From the NCBI GenBank assembly GCA_013396525.1, contig VWYX01000119.1, forward strand, positions 982,601 through 1,046,600: DNA of 64,000 bases, written 5' to 3'. The stretch comes from Chaetorhynchus papuensis (Eukaryota; Chordata; Aves; Passeriformes; Rhipiduridae). Both the position numbers and the translations under genes were made by a program. The notes beneath the pieces were generated by a model. The model saw nothing but the letters and a program-made list of their open reading frames with translations. It was not told the DNA's origin and searched no databases. Every line of letters starts with the position of its first letter. The first letter of the stretch is position 1. Positions 1 through 9,316 of the stretch are shown piece by piece.

Positions 1-222
1 TGAAGCATCCACCACCTCTCTGGGGAACCTGTTCCAGGGCCTCACCACCCTCATTGTTAAAAATTTCTTCCCTTTATCTAATCTAAATCTGATCTCTATC
101 TGATCTCTGCCAACTTAAAGCTATCACCCCTTATCCTATCACTACATGCCCTTGTAAAAAGTCTCTTTCTGACTTTTCTGTAGATCCCTTATTCAAGTTA
201 CTGATGGAGCCAATATAGCCGG
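1..222 (-). mobile_element. CR1 LINE fragment, antisense
   Basis: The plus strand reads as the reverse complement of an avian CR1 3' region. It has the hallmark block ACCTCTCTGGGGAACCTGTT (about 14-33), then CCTCACCACCCTCATTGT and AAATTTCTTCC, followed by a diverged stretch ending near 222. The element runs off the left edge of the window, so its 3' terminus is not seen. It is old, judging by many substitutions and small indels against the CR1 pattern. CR1 is the dominant non-LTR retrotransposon of birds and reptiles. This copy is 5'-truncated and cannot encode protein. Confidence 0.9.
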
Positions 223-320
223 GACAAAACTAAACCCTTTTAGTGACATCACAGTATAAAAATGTTTGCACAACAGTACTATAAACACAAGAATTTTTAT
301 CAAACTAGCTGTCATGAAAA

Positions 321-326
321 TTTAAT
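321..326 (-). promoter_or_regulatory. Possible poly(A) signal (ATTAAA)
   Basis: TTTAAT on the plus strand is ATTAAA on the minus strand, the commonest variant poly(A) signal. About 25-50 bases further along the minus strand is a GU-rich stretch (read as TTCTTGTGTTTATAG then TACTGTTGTGC), as expected downstream of a cleavage site. It lies about 640 bases after the last exon-like block of the minus-strand candidate gene (961-1028). No AATAAA on the minus strand was seen between 1 and 960. The motif is common by chance, so this is only supportive. Confidence 0.3.
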
Positions 327-960
327 GCACTCATTTGTGGGACTTAAAACTTGAAAATCAGGATTGCCTAGAGAGGTCACCTACACCATGTGCCTACTCT
401 GATACATTTTTACAGATTCATGGTAATTCTGCAATTTGTAGTATTGGTCTAACAGCAAATCAGCACAAAGGCATTTTGTCACTTAAAACTTCTTAATCAA
501 AAAAAAGACATTTTGGGTCAATCCTTGTCTGCTTAATCAAAATGTTTTCTTTCAGCACAAATATGAAAGCAAACTTCAAAAAATAACATTAAAATGATGA
601 ATTACATTATTCTATTCCAGAAAATTCATAACACATTATAGCAACTCTATTTAAGCCATTTTTCACAGCCGGATCTCATTCAAATCAATACTGTCTTGAA
701 GGACATTTTGATTTCAACATCACAGCATTTTCCAAAGGACAAGTATTAAAAAAAAGTTACCATAGCTAAAAGTGGACACAGCATTAAAAAAAAACCCATA
801 ATGAGCATAGTGCATTACGTAGTTTATAATTTAGAGACAACAACAAATTTTTAAAAATCCAAAAGTCCAAGACAAGTTATTCCTGTGAATTGCTATCTGA
901 TATAGTGTAGACAAACAACTAACTTTTTTCCTTTCCTCTTACAGATCCATAAGTGCCTGT
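327..960. other. Putative 3' UTR of the minus-strand candidate gene, otherwise nothing recognised
   Basis: AT-rich sequence with short A runs and no repeat family I recognise. If the exon at 961-1028 is real, this stretch would be its 3' untranslated region up to the ATTAAA at 321. No open frame or structure stands out. Confidence 0.3.
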
Positions 961-1028
961 TCAATCACCTCCCTTCTGGAGACTGCAGCCTTCATCAGAG
1001 GGCTGGCAAAGCAGGCTGTCAGAGCACT
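961..1028 (-). CDS. Candidate last exon of a minus-strand gene
   Basis: Read on the minus strand, an AG acceptor (GTAAATTAG just before base 1028) opens a block that is open in two frames. With one carried-over base it reads CSDSLLCQPSDEGCS and stops with TGA at 961-963. In phase 0 it reads SALTACFASPLMK..., then REVIEQALMDL, and stops with TAA at 939-941. The preceding block (3215-3314) leaves one base if read in its fully open frame, which would select the first reading. If the upstream exons are joined in their own frame, the stop comes earlier, in 3215-3314, and this block is 3' UTR. The polypyrimidine tract is only fair. No family recognised. Confidence 0.3.
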
Positions 1029-1320
1029 CTAATTTACTTCAGGAAAAATCAATTAAGATAGCTTAAGTGACTTTAACTGGGAAATTGCAGGGGACAGTAA
1101 TCACCACTGCAGACAGTCATGAGTGCACAAGAATGGCAACTTCTTCCATCAACATACTTGTACCAAAGTGGGCATCTCTCCATTGCTTCAACATCTGAGC
1201 CAAAGCCCACTCAAGGCAACAAGATTTCCAGAATTAAAAAAGTAGAATCAACAATTAAAGCATATTCAATATATGGCTAGGAAATAAATGCTTCCTTTGT
1301 CATGCTTTTATACATACAAA

Positions 1321-1342
1321 TATATATATATATATATATATA
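1321..1342. repeat. (TA)11 microsatellite, copy 1
   Basis: Uninterrupted TA dinucleotides, 22 bases, within the first copy of the duplicated segment. Confidence 0.95.
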
Positions 1343-1424
1343 GTTGCCCAGGCACTTTTGTGATTGAGTAAACTACAAGATTGAAAGAGGATGTCTTGAT
1401 AAAGTCNGTCATGCTTTTATACAT

Positions 1425-1429
<5 letters not shown>

Positions 1430-1465
<36 letters not shown>
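1430..1465. repeat. (TA)18 microsatellite, copy 2
   Basis: Uninterrupted TA dinucleotides, 36 bases, within the second copy of the duplicated segment. The longer array is the main difference between the two copies, as expected for two alleles or two reads of one slippage-prone locus. Confidence 0.95.
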
Positions 1466-1468
<3 letters not shown>

Positions 1469-1528
1469 TTCCAGGCACTTTTGTGATTGAGTAAACTACA
1501 AGATTGAAAGAGGATGTCTTGATAAAGT

Positions 1529-3214
1529 TGACATTGCGTGTCTGAATCAGTACTACAGAAAGCAACAAATGTCACTCTGCTGCTTCTGCCACTTCAGCAC
1601 CACCTCAAAGGTTACTAATTCCTTGAGAAGCTGCCATAAATAGCCTGCATCTCATACAGAAATGTTCTGCCAAAATATTAACTCAGAGTTGCCTTATATT
1701 TTCACCTTCAGTCGTCAATATTTTTTGACAATCCTTTGCTAGAACATGCTTTCCATCTTAACACCTTATTAATTCCATGGCTACATCTTTCCCCATACTC
1801 CCACAGTAATTGCAGGACTCCCACTCAAGTTTCACTGACACAGAGAAATGGAAACCATTCTTCCCAGATGGGAAACTCTGTAGTGATGTAGCTCCTGTTG
1901 ACAGAGCTGTGCTTCTGACTATTCCTCCCCAAAAGTTAAACTACACCAACAAAGCCTTTTTTTTTTAAAGTTAGTTTAAAATGAGTCCACATTAGTGCTA
2001 TTGACAGTATTAAAATAGTGGGAGGAAAAAAATTTACATCCAAACCCAGTAGTTCAATAGGAACAGAGGTTTCCCCTGTGAGACATGGTCTCGGTTTAGC
2101 AGCAGCTTTGTCTCTGCTTCTCTCGCACAGGCAGCCTTGAAGAGAAACACAAAAAGTGTCTCCTGTGAGCATTACGACAAATAGGGCACCTTGTAGCATC
2201 GTTTGCTGCATGCAACAGCCTCTGCATATGAGTAAATGAATAACTCAGGAGAGGCAAGACTGGTGCTTTTGCACATATACCAGCTGAACGACACGTCTCA
2301 GCAGGAAGTGCCCATACATGCAAGAACCAGAGAGAGAGAAAGCAGGAGGGACAAGATATCATCTCCTCAAGCCTCACTGCAGTCAGGCAGTGAGTACTGC
2401 AGATGCTGCAGCACTGGAATCCAGCTAGATTTCCCCCAGCTGCAGAAACCTCCCTCATCTGCTGCCTGGTGGAACTGCTATACAAACAGAAGGGCTGTCT
2501 TCTGCACATTGCTGCTCTCTGACCTCCGTGGGTAAAGATGACTTTACCACAGTCAGCACGAGCTTCCAAAGATTATGGAGGATGTTTAAAAAAAAAAAAT
2601 CCTGACAAACACTGGAAAACATTACTGGGCAGCATAGTAAACATTGAGCTGGAAAAAGTGAAGGGCTCTGCTTCAGGAAAAATACTGTGAGTAAAAAAAA
2701 GTCAGAAGAAAGCAGCCATTCAGAAACTGTGTTATTAGGTGTAGACATATCTTCAGAATGCAATGAAACAAATACATGGGTTCCATATCCTGCCCCTCAC
2801 GAGAGCAAACATGAACCTTGTTGGTTCAGAAATATAAAGGCCTAGAAAAAATTAGATCTCACTGGATGAACCAGGTATATAAGACCAAATAATTACACTC
2901 AAAAAAATTCCATTAAATATGCTTATTGAAACATTTCATCCAGTCTTTTCATGCTTGCAAAAATTCCTAGCACTAGAAGTAATCTAGGCGATAAAATTAA
3001 AGATACAAACCCTAAAAAGTATGCTACCCAAGGGATGAATACTGTAATTATCTAAAACCTGTTATGGTACTTAACAATGTGTGGCCTAGCTGGAATCAAT
3101 AGGTCTAACTCAGCAGGCAGACAGCAAAACCTGTACCTTAATTTCTTTTCTTACTAAAATTAAAAGTCTCACTTTCTGTAGGATTTTCAAGGTCCTTGTA
3201 ATCTTCAGACTTAC
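1529..3214. other. Putative intron of the minus-strand candidate gene
   Basis: No repeat family recognised. On the minus strand there is a very strong acceptor-like site ending at about 2688 (branch-like TTCTGAC, a run of eight T, then ACTCACAG), but no convincing donor follows it within the open frame. The overlapping minus-strand ORFs (1936-2211, 2096-2569, 2455-2763) look like chance frames, and one contains a run of phenylalanines from a poly(A) tract. The short CPIC motif within the second is not backed by a RING or other zinc-binding pattern. Confidence 0.4.
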
Positions 3215-3314
3215 CCTTGAATTTTTCATTTTCTGCTGCTACTGAGCAAAGTCTTGTTTTCAAATTGGCAGCTTTGTACTGTTGCCTCAATGAATGATTG
3301 CAGCAACTTAAAGC
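3215..3314 (-). CDS. Candidate internal or penultimate exon, minus strand
   Basis: On the minus strand a good acceptor (GCTCTTTTCATTTCAG) and a consensus donor (CAAGG then GTAAGT) bound exactly 100 nt. Two frames are informative. Continuing the frame of the upstream block 3841-3965, it reads FKLLQSFIEATVQSCQFENK and stops at TGA 3226-3228, 11 nt before the donor, which would not trigger nonsense-mediated decay. In phase 0 it is open throughout and contains HSLRQQYKAANLKTRL with heptad-like spacing of L, L, V, N, F toward its end. The first reading is phase-consistent with its neighbours and is preferred. If the GFRA-like reading is right, this block would correspond to the last helix of the third cysteine-rich domain, with one expected cysteine missing and no transmembrane or GPI tail. 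Confidence 0.42.
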
Positions 3315-3840
3315 CTGAAATGAAAAGAGCAGCAGTTTAGGGGCAAGGCAAAATACGAGTAAAAAGTAAATGTATCATGTAATTTTCACTGTCATACAGC
3401 TCCTCCTCTACTAAAGGCCCTTTTCCACACTCTTTGTCTCACAATTAATGACGTATTTTCTTCTTGTTCCTCCTCCTTCCAGGAGTGCTGCTAAGGTTCA
3501 AGGTGCTTGTGGGGACAGCAATATCACAGTGGAAATATTTGTGCTCGTTTCTCAAAATGATCAAGCTCGCATTAAAGATATCTTCAAATGCATCAATTCA
3601 GCATGTATTTCTAGTGTTTTCTGTCTATTTCCCCTGTTGAAGCTGGTTAAGCTACTGGAAAAATTAGTTGAACAAGTAGAAAAGGTTGAAAGCATTTCTT
3701 TATAGCTCATCCCTGTATTCAGCTTTGGTATCTGAGTTTTGCTGACTCAGTTTTGCTGAATTAGTGGCTAACTTGAAACTTTTCAGCCAGTGATTAGTCA
3801 CAGGTAAGACTTTTATACAGTTGAGTCAGCTCTCACTCAC
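3315..3840. other. Putative intron between 3841-3965 and 3215-3314
   Basis: About 525 bases between two minus-strand exon-like blocks. On the plus strand 3448-3705 is an 85-codon open frame whose C-terminal part is rich in L, K, V and E (LVKLLEKLVEQVEKVES). It has no splice or promoter context and is probably a chance frame. Confidence 0.35.
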
Positions 3841-3965
3841 CAAAAGATTCAGAAAGTTCTGAACATTGACATCTTTTGTTCAGATTAGTCCCAATATCCG
3901 TGAGACAGGCAGCTAAGCCCTCTGTGCAGTATGGTAAGCACTTTGGACTGGCATCTACAGCTCTA
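3841..3965 (-). CDS. Candidate cysteine-rich exon, minus strand (possibly GFRA/GFRAL-like)
   Basis: On the minus strand this 125-nt block has a strong acceptor (T-rich tract, branch-like GGCTGAC, ATCTGCAG) and a consensus donor (TTTTG then GTGAGT). Only one frame is open across it. It needs two bases from the previous exon and leaves one. The product includes CLPYCTEGLAACLTDIGTNL followed by NKRCQCSELSESF. The spacing AAC-x4-GT-x-L-x3-CxC and the position of both introns recall the end of the third cysteine-rich domain of GDNF-receptor-alpha-like proteins (family feature: Cys-rich helices with a CxC motif, exon break just before the last helix). The cysteine pattern is not identical and I could not run a search, so the family is a tentative inference. 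The exon itself is better supported than its identity. Confidence 0.45.
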
Positions 3966-5646
3966 CTGCAGATGTCAGCCAGAAGAAAAAAAAAGTCTTA
4001 AATCTCACCTGAAGGTGCTTCTGAGAGACACAGCATCACAGACCTTTTATCAATTCAGATATTTTTCTGTTCCTTGTGATAGACAAGGGTGGGAACGCTG
4101 TGCTACTTCCACATACACACCAGAAGAAAAATGGCCATAACTGATGACCCTAGCTACATGGTGAAGGAATATTGAGGACCTACGTTCCAATTTCCTGACT
4201 CAAAATTTTTCACTTGTTGCATAAGGAAGCCTTGGAGAAGGAAGCAAGCCCACATCTCCCTTTACCCAAGCAAATGCAAGTCTTATCGGATGAGAGAATC
4301 CCGTCAAGGCTTGCTTTCTTTCTGGTTCAACAACTGTTGAATTACTCCTTGAGATGTGGGGATGGTGCCAGTGCTGCAGAGTTTCCCATAGATCTAATCC
4401 TCTTGAGGTGGCAGGAGCTGGAGTCCGAGGAGGAGACCATCGAGACCCTGCAGACATTGCTGACATTTCCCCAGCCCACATAAGTGCTTCTGAGAACCCA
4501 GCACAAGGCCCTGAAAATTGACTCACAGATCATTAGGGAGCCAGCAAAGTGCCTGGTACATGGATTGATGTTTTCTGAGAACTGCTGCAAAGGAAGCAGG
4601 TGGTTGTATCTGCCAGCTGCAGTTTTTCCAGATTCTGCTTTGAAGCCAGGATGAATGCTGTTCCAATAATCAAGTATGCAGGCTGCAGAGAGATATATGA
4701 CCAGGATGGGTCCTGACTGGAAATGATGGGCTGCATTGCTTTTGCAGGTGGTGGGTCCAATGTCAGCTGGGCTAATAGACAATCTCATCTCTTGCAGGCT
4801 CCTCTGAAGTGCAGTGCAGTTAATATTGCAAATAAACTGGGATTCTGGTCGCACAGCAAGAGGAATGTGTCCAACTGGCAGAGAGAATAAATACTTCTCC
4901 AAACAGGCAGTAATCAGTTAACATTACTCTAAAACAAACATTGAGAAAGCACAGCACTTTAGCAATTAAAGGTCCAAATTTGCAAAATTAATTAGTGTTT
5001 CCCACAGCATAGCACTCTACTTATGAACAGCTCTATTGTAAATGTATGATGCTCTAATATGAAAAGAGAGCATTCTTATGTTAATTATCTAATTAACTAA
5101 TCTGGGCACAATTAGCAGCTGAAACAGCACAGCATTACACTCTCTTCCTTCTTCCCTTCCGGATTCAAGATTGCCTTTAAATACGTACTTTGGAGTAGCA
5201 GGGGACCCTGGTGATAGAGCTTGCTACCACGTTAAGCAGACCTTGGTGCCAGCAGAAGTTCCAGTGAGTGGGCACTGAAACAGGAGAGGCAGCGATATCT
5301 CTGGCACGCAATTTAGGAGGGGCAAAGTCAGCTGTTTAATCTCACCCCTAAAGCTAGCCAGCCCTCCAGGGAAGCCATCCTTGTCGCTTCACAGAAAGTC
5401 AGCATGAAGTGCTCAAGAACACAGTTGTCTGTTGCTCTGTCCCTTTGGAAACCCAACACCACTTCACCAGACCCCCCTGAGAGCAGTATTTTCTAAAGGA
5501 TGGATCAGTGGCTATTTTAGAGCTCTGAAAATAGAGAGCCTCTTTCATTTCTACTTTGCTGCCAGAGTAGCTATTGACTTCACTAAAGTTTACTGTGGCA
5601 TGAAGAGAATTAGTGAACTGCATGCAGATCTCTGACAAAAAAACTT
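3966..5646. other. Putative intron; no repeat recognised
   Basis: Contains a donor-like CTTCAG/GTGAGA on the minus strand at about 4016-4010, but the blocks upstream of it have stops in all frames or are only about 35 nt, and its intron would be too short. Overlapping open frames on both strands around 4200-4900 have no recognisable product and no splice context. Confidence 0.35.
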
Positions 5647-5717
5647 ACCAGGGAGAAGAATATTTGCTGAAAGAGTCTAAATCAGCCTCAGAGGATGGCT
5701 TAGAAAATGTCTCAAAG
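5647..5717 (-). CDS. Candidate exon upstream of 3841-3965, minus strand
   Basis: A perfect donor (CCCTG then GTAAGT) ends a block whose single long open frame includes DFETFSKPSSEADLDSFSK then YSSP and leaves two bases (TG). Joined to the T that opens 3841-3965 this gives a cysteine codon, and the combined frame stays open. The 5' end is uncertain. Acceptor AG dinucleotides lie at AGTCAG (71-nt exon, used here), at GATTTAG (28 nt) and at the best-looking site ACTCTTTCAG (18-nt microexon). All three keep the same frame. An in-frame TGA lies just upstream, so the exon cannot start much earlier. The hydrophilic composition is coding-like, but no domain is recognised from this block alone. Confidence 0.35.
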
Positions 5718-6168
5718 TCCTGACTCAGATTCCGTCACAATGATCCTAAACCAGGGGTAGAAATGAAACAGAAATATTCATTTCAATATTTTCATATTTG
5801 TACATTTCTACATCTGCATCAGATGGCCTTTTTTATTCAGGAATTTGGGTTTGTGTTCAGTAATTAAAAAGGGCAGAAAAGGTAACATAAGCTGAGACTA
5901 ACAAGTTCTATACTGAATTGTACAAGTTCTATACTGAAATGTTGATCAAGTTAAAATATTTTTACTTTATCTTTCTTTTGGGGTGTTTTTCCTTTAGAGT
6001 TCTGTTTGTCTGCTAGTTTAGGATTTTCCATGAAAAAACGTTTGGGTAGATCTATTTTAATGCTCTGCCTCTCCCACTCATTTAATGCTCTCTGACAAGG
6101 AAAGGAGTAGTAGTCACACACTTTTACCCATGCAGTGCAAGGCTGATTTTGAGACAGTGCTGATCCAC
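5718..6168. other. Non-coding, nothing recognised
   Basis: AT-rich sequence. A short direct repeat of AAGTTCTATACTGAA occurs at about 5903 and 5926. No repeat family or coding block was recognised. Confidence 0.5.
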
Positions 6169-6765
6169 TATGCATTATAGAATTACAAAATAATTTATGT
6201 TGGAAAGAACTGGAGCAGTTAATCTAATCCAATACCAGCAAGATCTGCTGCACTAAATCTACTTACTCTGGACTTGTCCCCTTGAGTTCTGAGCATCTCC
6301 AAGGATGGAGACTCCAGCACCTCTCCAGCCAATCTGCTCCACCTTTTCTTGCTCTTCCAGTGAAAAAAAATTCTTAATATCTAACTGGAATTTCCTGTCT
6401 TCCAAGCTGTGTCTGTTGCCTTTTGCCCTTTCACTGTGAGTCTCTCATAAGAATCTGGATTCATCTTCCCTACAGCTGCCTGATAGGTAGCTGCAGGCAG
6501 CCAGGAGACCTCCCTTCAGCTGTTCTTTCTCCAGGTTAAATAAACCAGCTGCCTCAGCTTCTCCTTCTACATCATTTGCTCCAGCCCTCTACCACCCTGG
6601 TGACCCCTCCCTTGCACTCATCTGGGTGGTTGATACCTTTCTTGTGCTGAGAAAGACAAAACTGGACTCTGTGCTCCCACTGCCCTCTCTCTGCCCAGTG
6701 CCATGCCAGGGGGAATGATCAGTCCTGCTGGCTGCTGACTGCACTTCTGCACAGGCAGCTTCACA
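6169..6765 (-). mobile_element. CR1 LINE fragment, antisense, about 600 bp
   Basis: The plus strand carries the reverse complement of a CR1 3' region. It starts with the terminal block TAGAATTACAAAATAATTTA then TGTTGGAAAGAACTGG at about 6178. It continues through the blocks matching GGAATTTCCTGT, CCCTTTCACTG, AGGAGACCTCCCTTCAGC, TTCTTTCTCCAGGTTAAA and TTTCTTGTGCTGAG, and fades at about 6765. Its order matches the CR1 sense strand read right to left. It is strongly diverged and 5'-truncated, so it is an old insertion. It is the longest TE in the window. Confidence 0.9.
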
Positions 6766-9244
6766 GAGATGCTCTGGGTTTGCAAAGCTGCAGCACTTTG
6801 GCGGACAGGTTCTGAGAAACCTGAGCTAATACTGAGGTTGGCCTGGCCTTCACAAAGCAGGGGTGTAGCAGGCCAGGTCCAGATGTCCCTCCTGCATAAG
6901 TTCTTATGCAGGTCTGTGCATCTCCTTGGTGGGCTGCAGTCACAGGCACCCTCCTCTAGCACAGGACCCAGTCCCTGCACACAAAAGCCCAAAAAGTAGA
7001 TCTACATGGACCGGCAAAGACTTTGCCCAAAGTCTGAGAACTCCAGACTTATCCCTGCTTCATCCCAGCATAGTTCACAGCATACTCCAAGCGAAAAAAT
7101 CCCACAGGTAGAAAGAATGAATCATCTCAGCAGTAGCATGAAACTCCTAATACAAGCAGCCAAAATCTGCCTTGCACACCGTCAGGTCCAAGAAGAGGCA
7201 CTCTCATTTGTCCGTACTCTGAGTAGTCATAACCAGAGCCTGAGACTGAGAGCAGCCTATGTGCAATACAGGGGGAGGGGGGAAAAGGCTAAGCAAGAAA
7301 AGAAAATAAAAGAGAGAGGAGACTATTCCCAGACACCATCACTAGGTCATGTATCCTCCGACATGTATTGTGTAAGTCAGCTCTTATTTAAAACTCTCTC
7401 TTAGCTCATATGTTAACTTGTTCATAGAGGGTAATCCTGTGAATGATGTGTGTCTGGCATGACAGCTAACCTAGAAAAGAACTTACCACATTATGTTTCC
7501 TTATGGAAGGAAAGGGGACTGATTCTTCCAGGGCCTTAAAATAAAGTGCTGGGCACCTATTAATAGCTTTTGTCAAAGTGAATCATCATCCTTGTCTCTT
7601 AAACAATGACTCATGAATTAGCCACACAAATAATTGCATCTATTGACCTCTATAAGCAGAAATAAAAAAAAAAACAAACCAAACCAAAACAAAAACAAAA
7701 CTACATAAGCCATGTAAAGCTCCATCATATCAAGAATTAACCCTAACTGACTAACAGGATGACAAAAAAGAACTGCCTGCCTTTGCTGTGGGATAAATCA
7801 GCAGACTTAATATATATTACCGAATGCCACCACATTTCCATGTGTTTTATTTGAGCCTTGTTTGATTTGTTTAAACCCATAAGAACCCATCTGATACTCT
7901 CCAGCTGCCTCAGAAGGTACCATGAGATGCTCTGAGTACCTTTACTACACTATTTCTAAAGCATACATTTGGGGTAGAAGAGCCTTTTCTCATAAGCTGC
8001 AATAAGGCTAGACACCTACCAGATCTCCAGTAAAAGACAAAGTCAAAACCTCAAATCCCAACTCTTTCACAACACACCAGGGCTCCAATGTCCATGGTGG
8101 CCTCCAAACACTAACAGAATAATTGTCCTTACTGCTCATAAGAAATTACTGTACTAAGAATCCCAGGAAATGCTTTATCATATGCCTTCATTTCAAGAAT
8201 ATTCTCCCCTCTTTTGAGGAACAGACAGCCCAGATGCTTTAGGGGCACAGCCCCCACACTTCAGTCATATCGACAATAATTTGCCAAATCAAGTTTTCAA
8301 GCTAGAGGCACTGGAATTCAGCTGTGTGACCCAGCATGGATTTTTCCACTGTACAGAGCCTTTGGAGCTCCACTAAGGACACCATGGAGTGCAGTAATGC
8401 ATCTGTCTACAGACAGAAAGCCTGTTTTTTGTCTAGAAACAGCCATTTCAGAATTTCTTCTTTATCCACACAGTTATGGAAAATATGTAGAAAAACAGCA
8501 CCCTGTGACTTACATTACAAATTACTATTAAGCAACAATCTTTGAATTTTGCTATGTGAGTGCAAACTTTTATCATCAATCCAGAGGAAAAGTATTTATC
8601 ATATATACATAAGAGACACTTGTGACCTGCTTATGGATATCCCACTAGCTGGAAAAAAAAGAGACAACTCAGCGTTAATCAAACATACAATTTTCTGGTT
8701 TATTTCTTGAGCACAAGTCTTGACAATGTTTTTTTTTGGGAAAGATCTTCATGAAATAAGTTGTGAAAGTACTGAAGTTCATCCTCTTTTGGGACCTCTA
8801 AGCGAGTGTTTCCAAATTCCATACATTAACACATCCATAGAATTTGTTACAAATATTACTAGTTTGTGCCAGAACGTTTATAACAAGATGCTGGCTGGCT
8901 ACCAAACCCCTGACTCTCTAGGACTGGCTTAGGGACAATTCAGTGTGTTATTTAATGAAAGAGAGTGCATGGCCTATGAAAGCCTGTAAGACACTTCACA
9001 ACGTGGTTTGCTCGCTCAGTGATCTCTCTTGGCAGCTCCCTGGTCAGTGTGGAACCCCACCCAGGCCAGCTATGCTGAACCCAGGCTGTCACTGAGACAT
9101 TGAATCTCCTTCTCGGCTCAGATGGTCTCAAATTGCATTCAGACTCCATTTGGAAATAAAGGCAAATGCTGTGCACAGACATCACCCTTTATATAGGATG
9201 CTGATGCCCTGGTCTCACTCAGCAAGCAATTATAAAGACTGCAT
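6766..9244. other. Non-coding, with weak exon-like signals
   Basis: On the minus strand a good acceptor (CTTTTTGGGCTTTTGTGTGCAG, ending at about 6973) opens a frame containing GACDCSPPRRCTDLHKNLCR, but no proper donor follows before the CR1, so it is not called. The plus strand has a 132-codon frame at 7006-7404 of unknown nature, ending in a purine-rich tract. A donor-like GTAAGT on the minus strand at about 7483 has only 13-32 nt candidate exons. An AATAAA on the minus strand lies at 8699-8704, downstream of the terminal-exon-like block at 9245-9316. Confidence 0.35.
7660..7701. repeat. A-rich low-complexity tract
   Basis: Runs of A interrupted by single C or CC, in the style (CAAAA)n. Confidence 0.9.
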
Positions 9245-9316
9245 TTAGTGGTAAAGCTGAACTTCTGGTAATGCTCGCTGATACTTCATTTTACGGTTTG
9301 GGTTTTTCTCCTTTTT
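9245..9316 (-). CDS. Candidate terminal coding exon, minus strand
   Basis: On the minus strand a good acceptor (GCATTGATCTTCCTCTCAG, with a branch-like CATTGAT) is followed by 23 open codons and TAA at 9245-9247. The frame starts in phase 0 and encodes a basic tail containing KKEKNPNRKMKYQRALPEV. The other two frames stop within 13 codons. The composition looks coding and is not low complexity. An AATAAA at 8699-8704 would give a 3' UTR of about 540 nt. No upstream partner exon could be assigned and no family is recognised, so it could be a chance alignment of an acceptor with a short frame. Confidence 0.25.
   Translation of the reverse strand, partial: KKEKNPNRKMKYQRALPEVQLYH

Larger units (their letters stand above)
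1299..1528. repeat. Tandem duplication of about 110-120 bp flanking an N
   Basis: Two copies of one segment lie head to tail: 1299-1406 and 1408-1528, separated by a single N at 1407. Each begins GTCATGCTTTTATACATAC, continues through a (TA)n run, and ends GATGTCTTGATAAAGT. Outside the TA run they differ at only about two bases (AGTTGCCCAGG against AGTTTTCCAGG). The N placed exactly at the junction suggests that two contig ends, or two alleles of a length-variable microsatellite, were both kept during assembly rather than a biological duplication. Confidence 0.95.

Noticed and set aside
2096..2569. 157-codon minus-strand frame with a CPIC motif
   Set aside because: The rest of a RING or zinc-finger pattern is missing and the frame overlaps other frames. 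Best read as chance within an intron-like stretch.
4007..4090. Donor-like CTTCAG/GTGAGA on the minus strand
   Set aside because: The candidate exon upstream has stops in all frames with the better acceptor, and the intron to 3965 would be only about 45 bases.
7006..7404. 132-codon plus-strand frame
   Set aside because: The N-terminal half is serine/glutamine-rich and the C-terminal half comes from a purine-rich tract. No promoter, splice or domain support.
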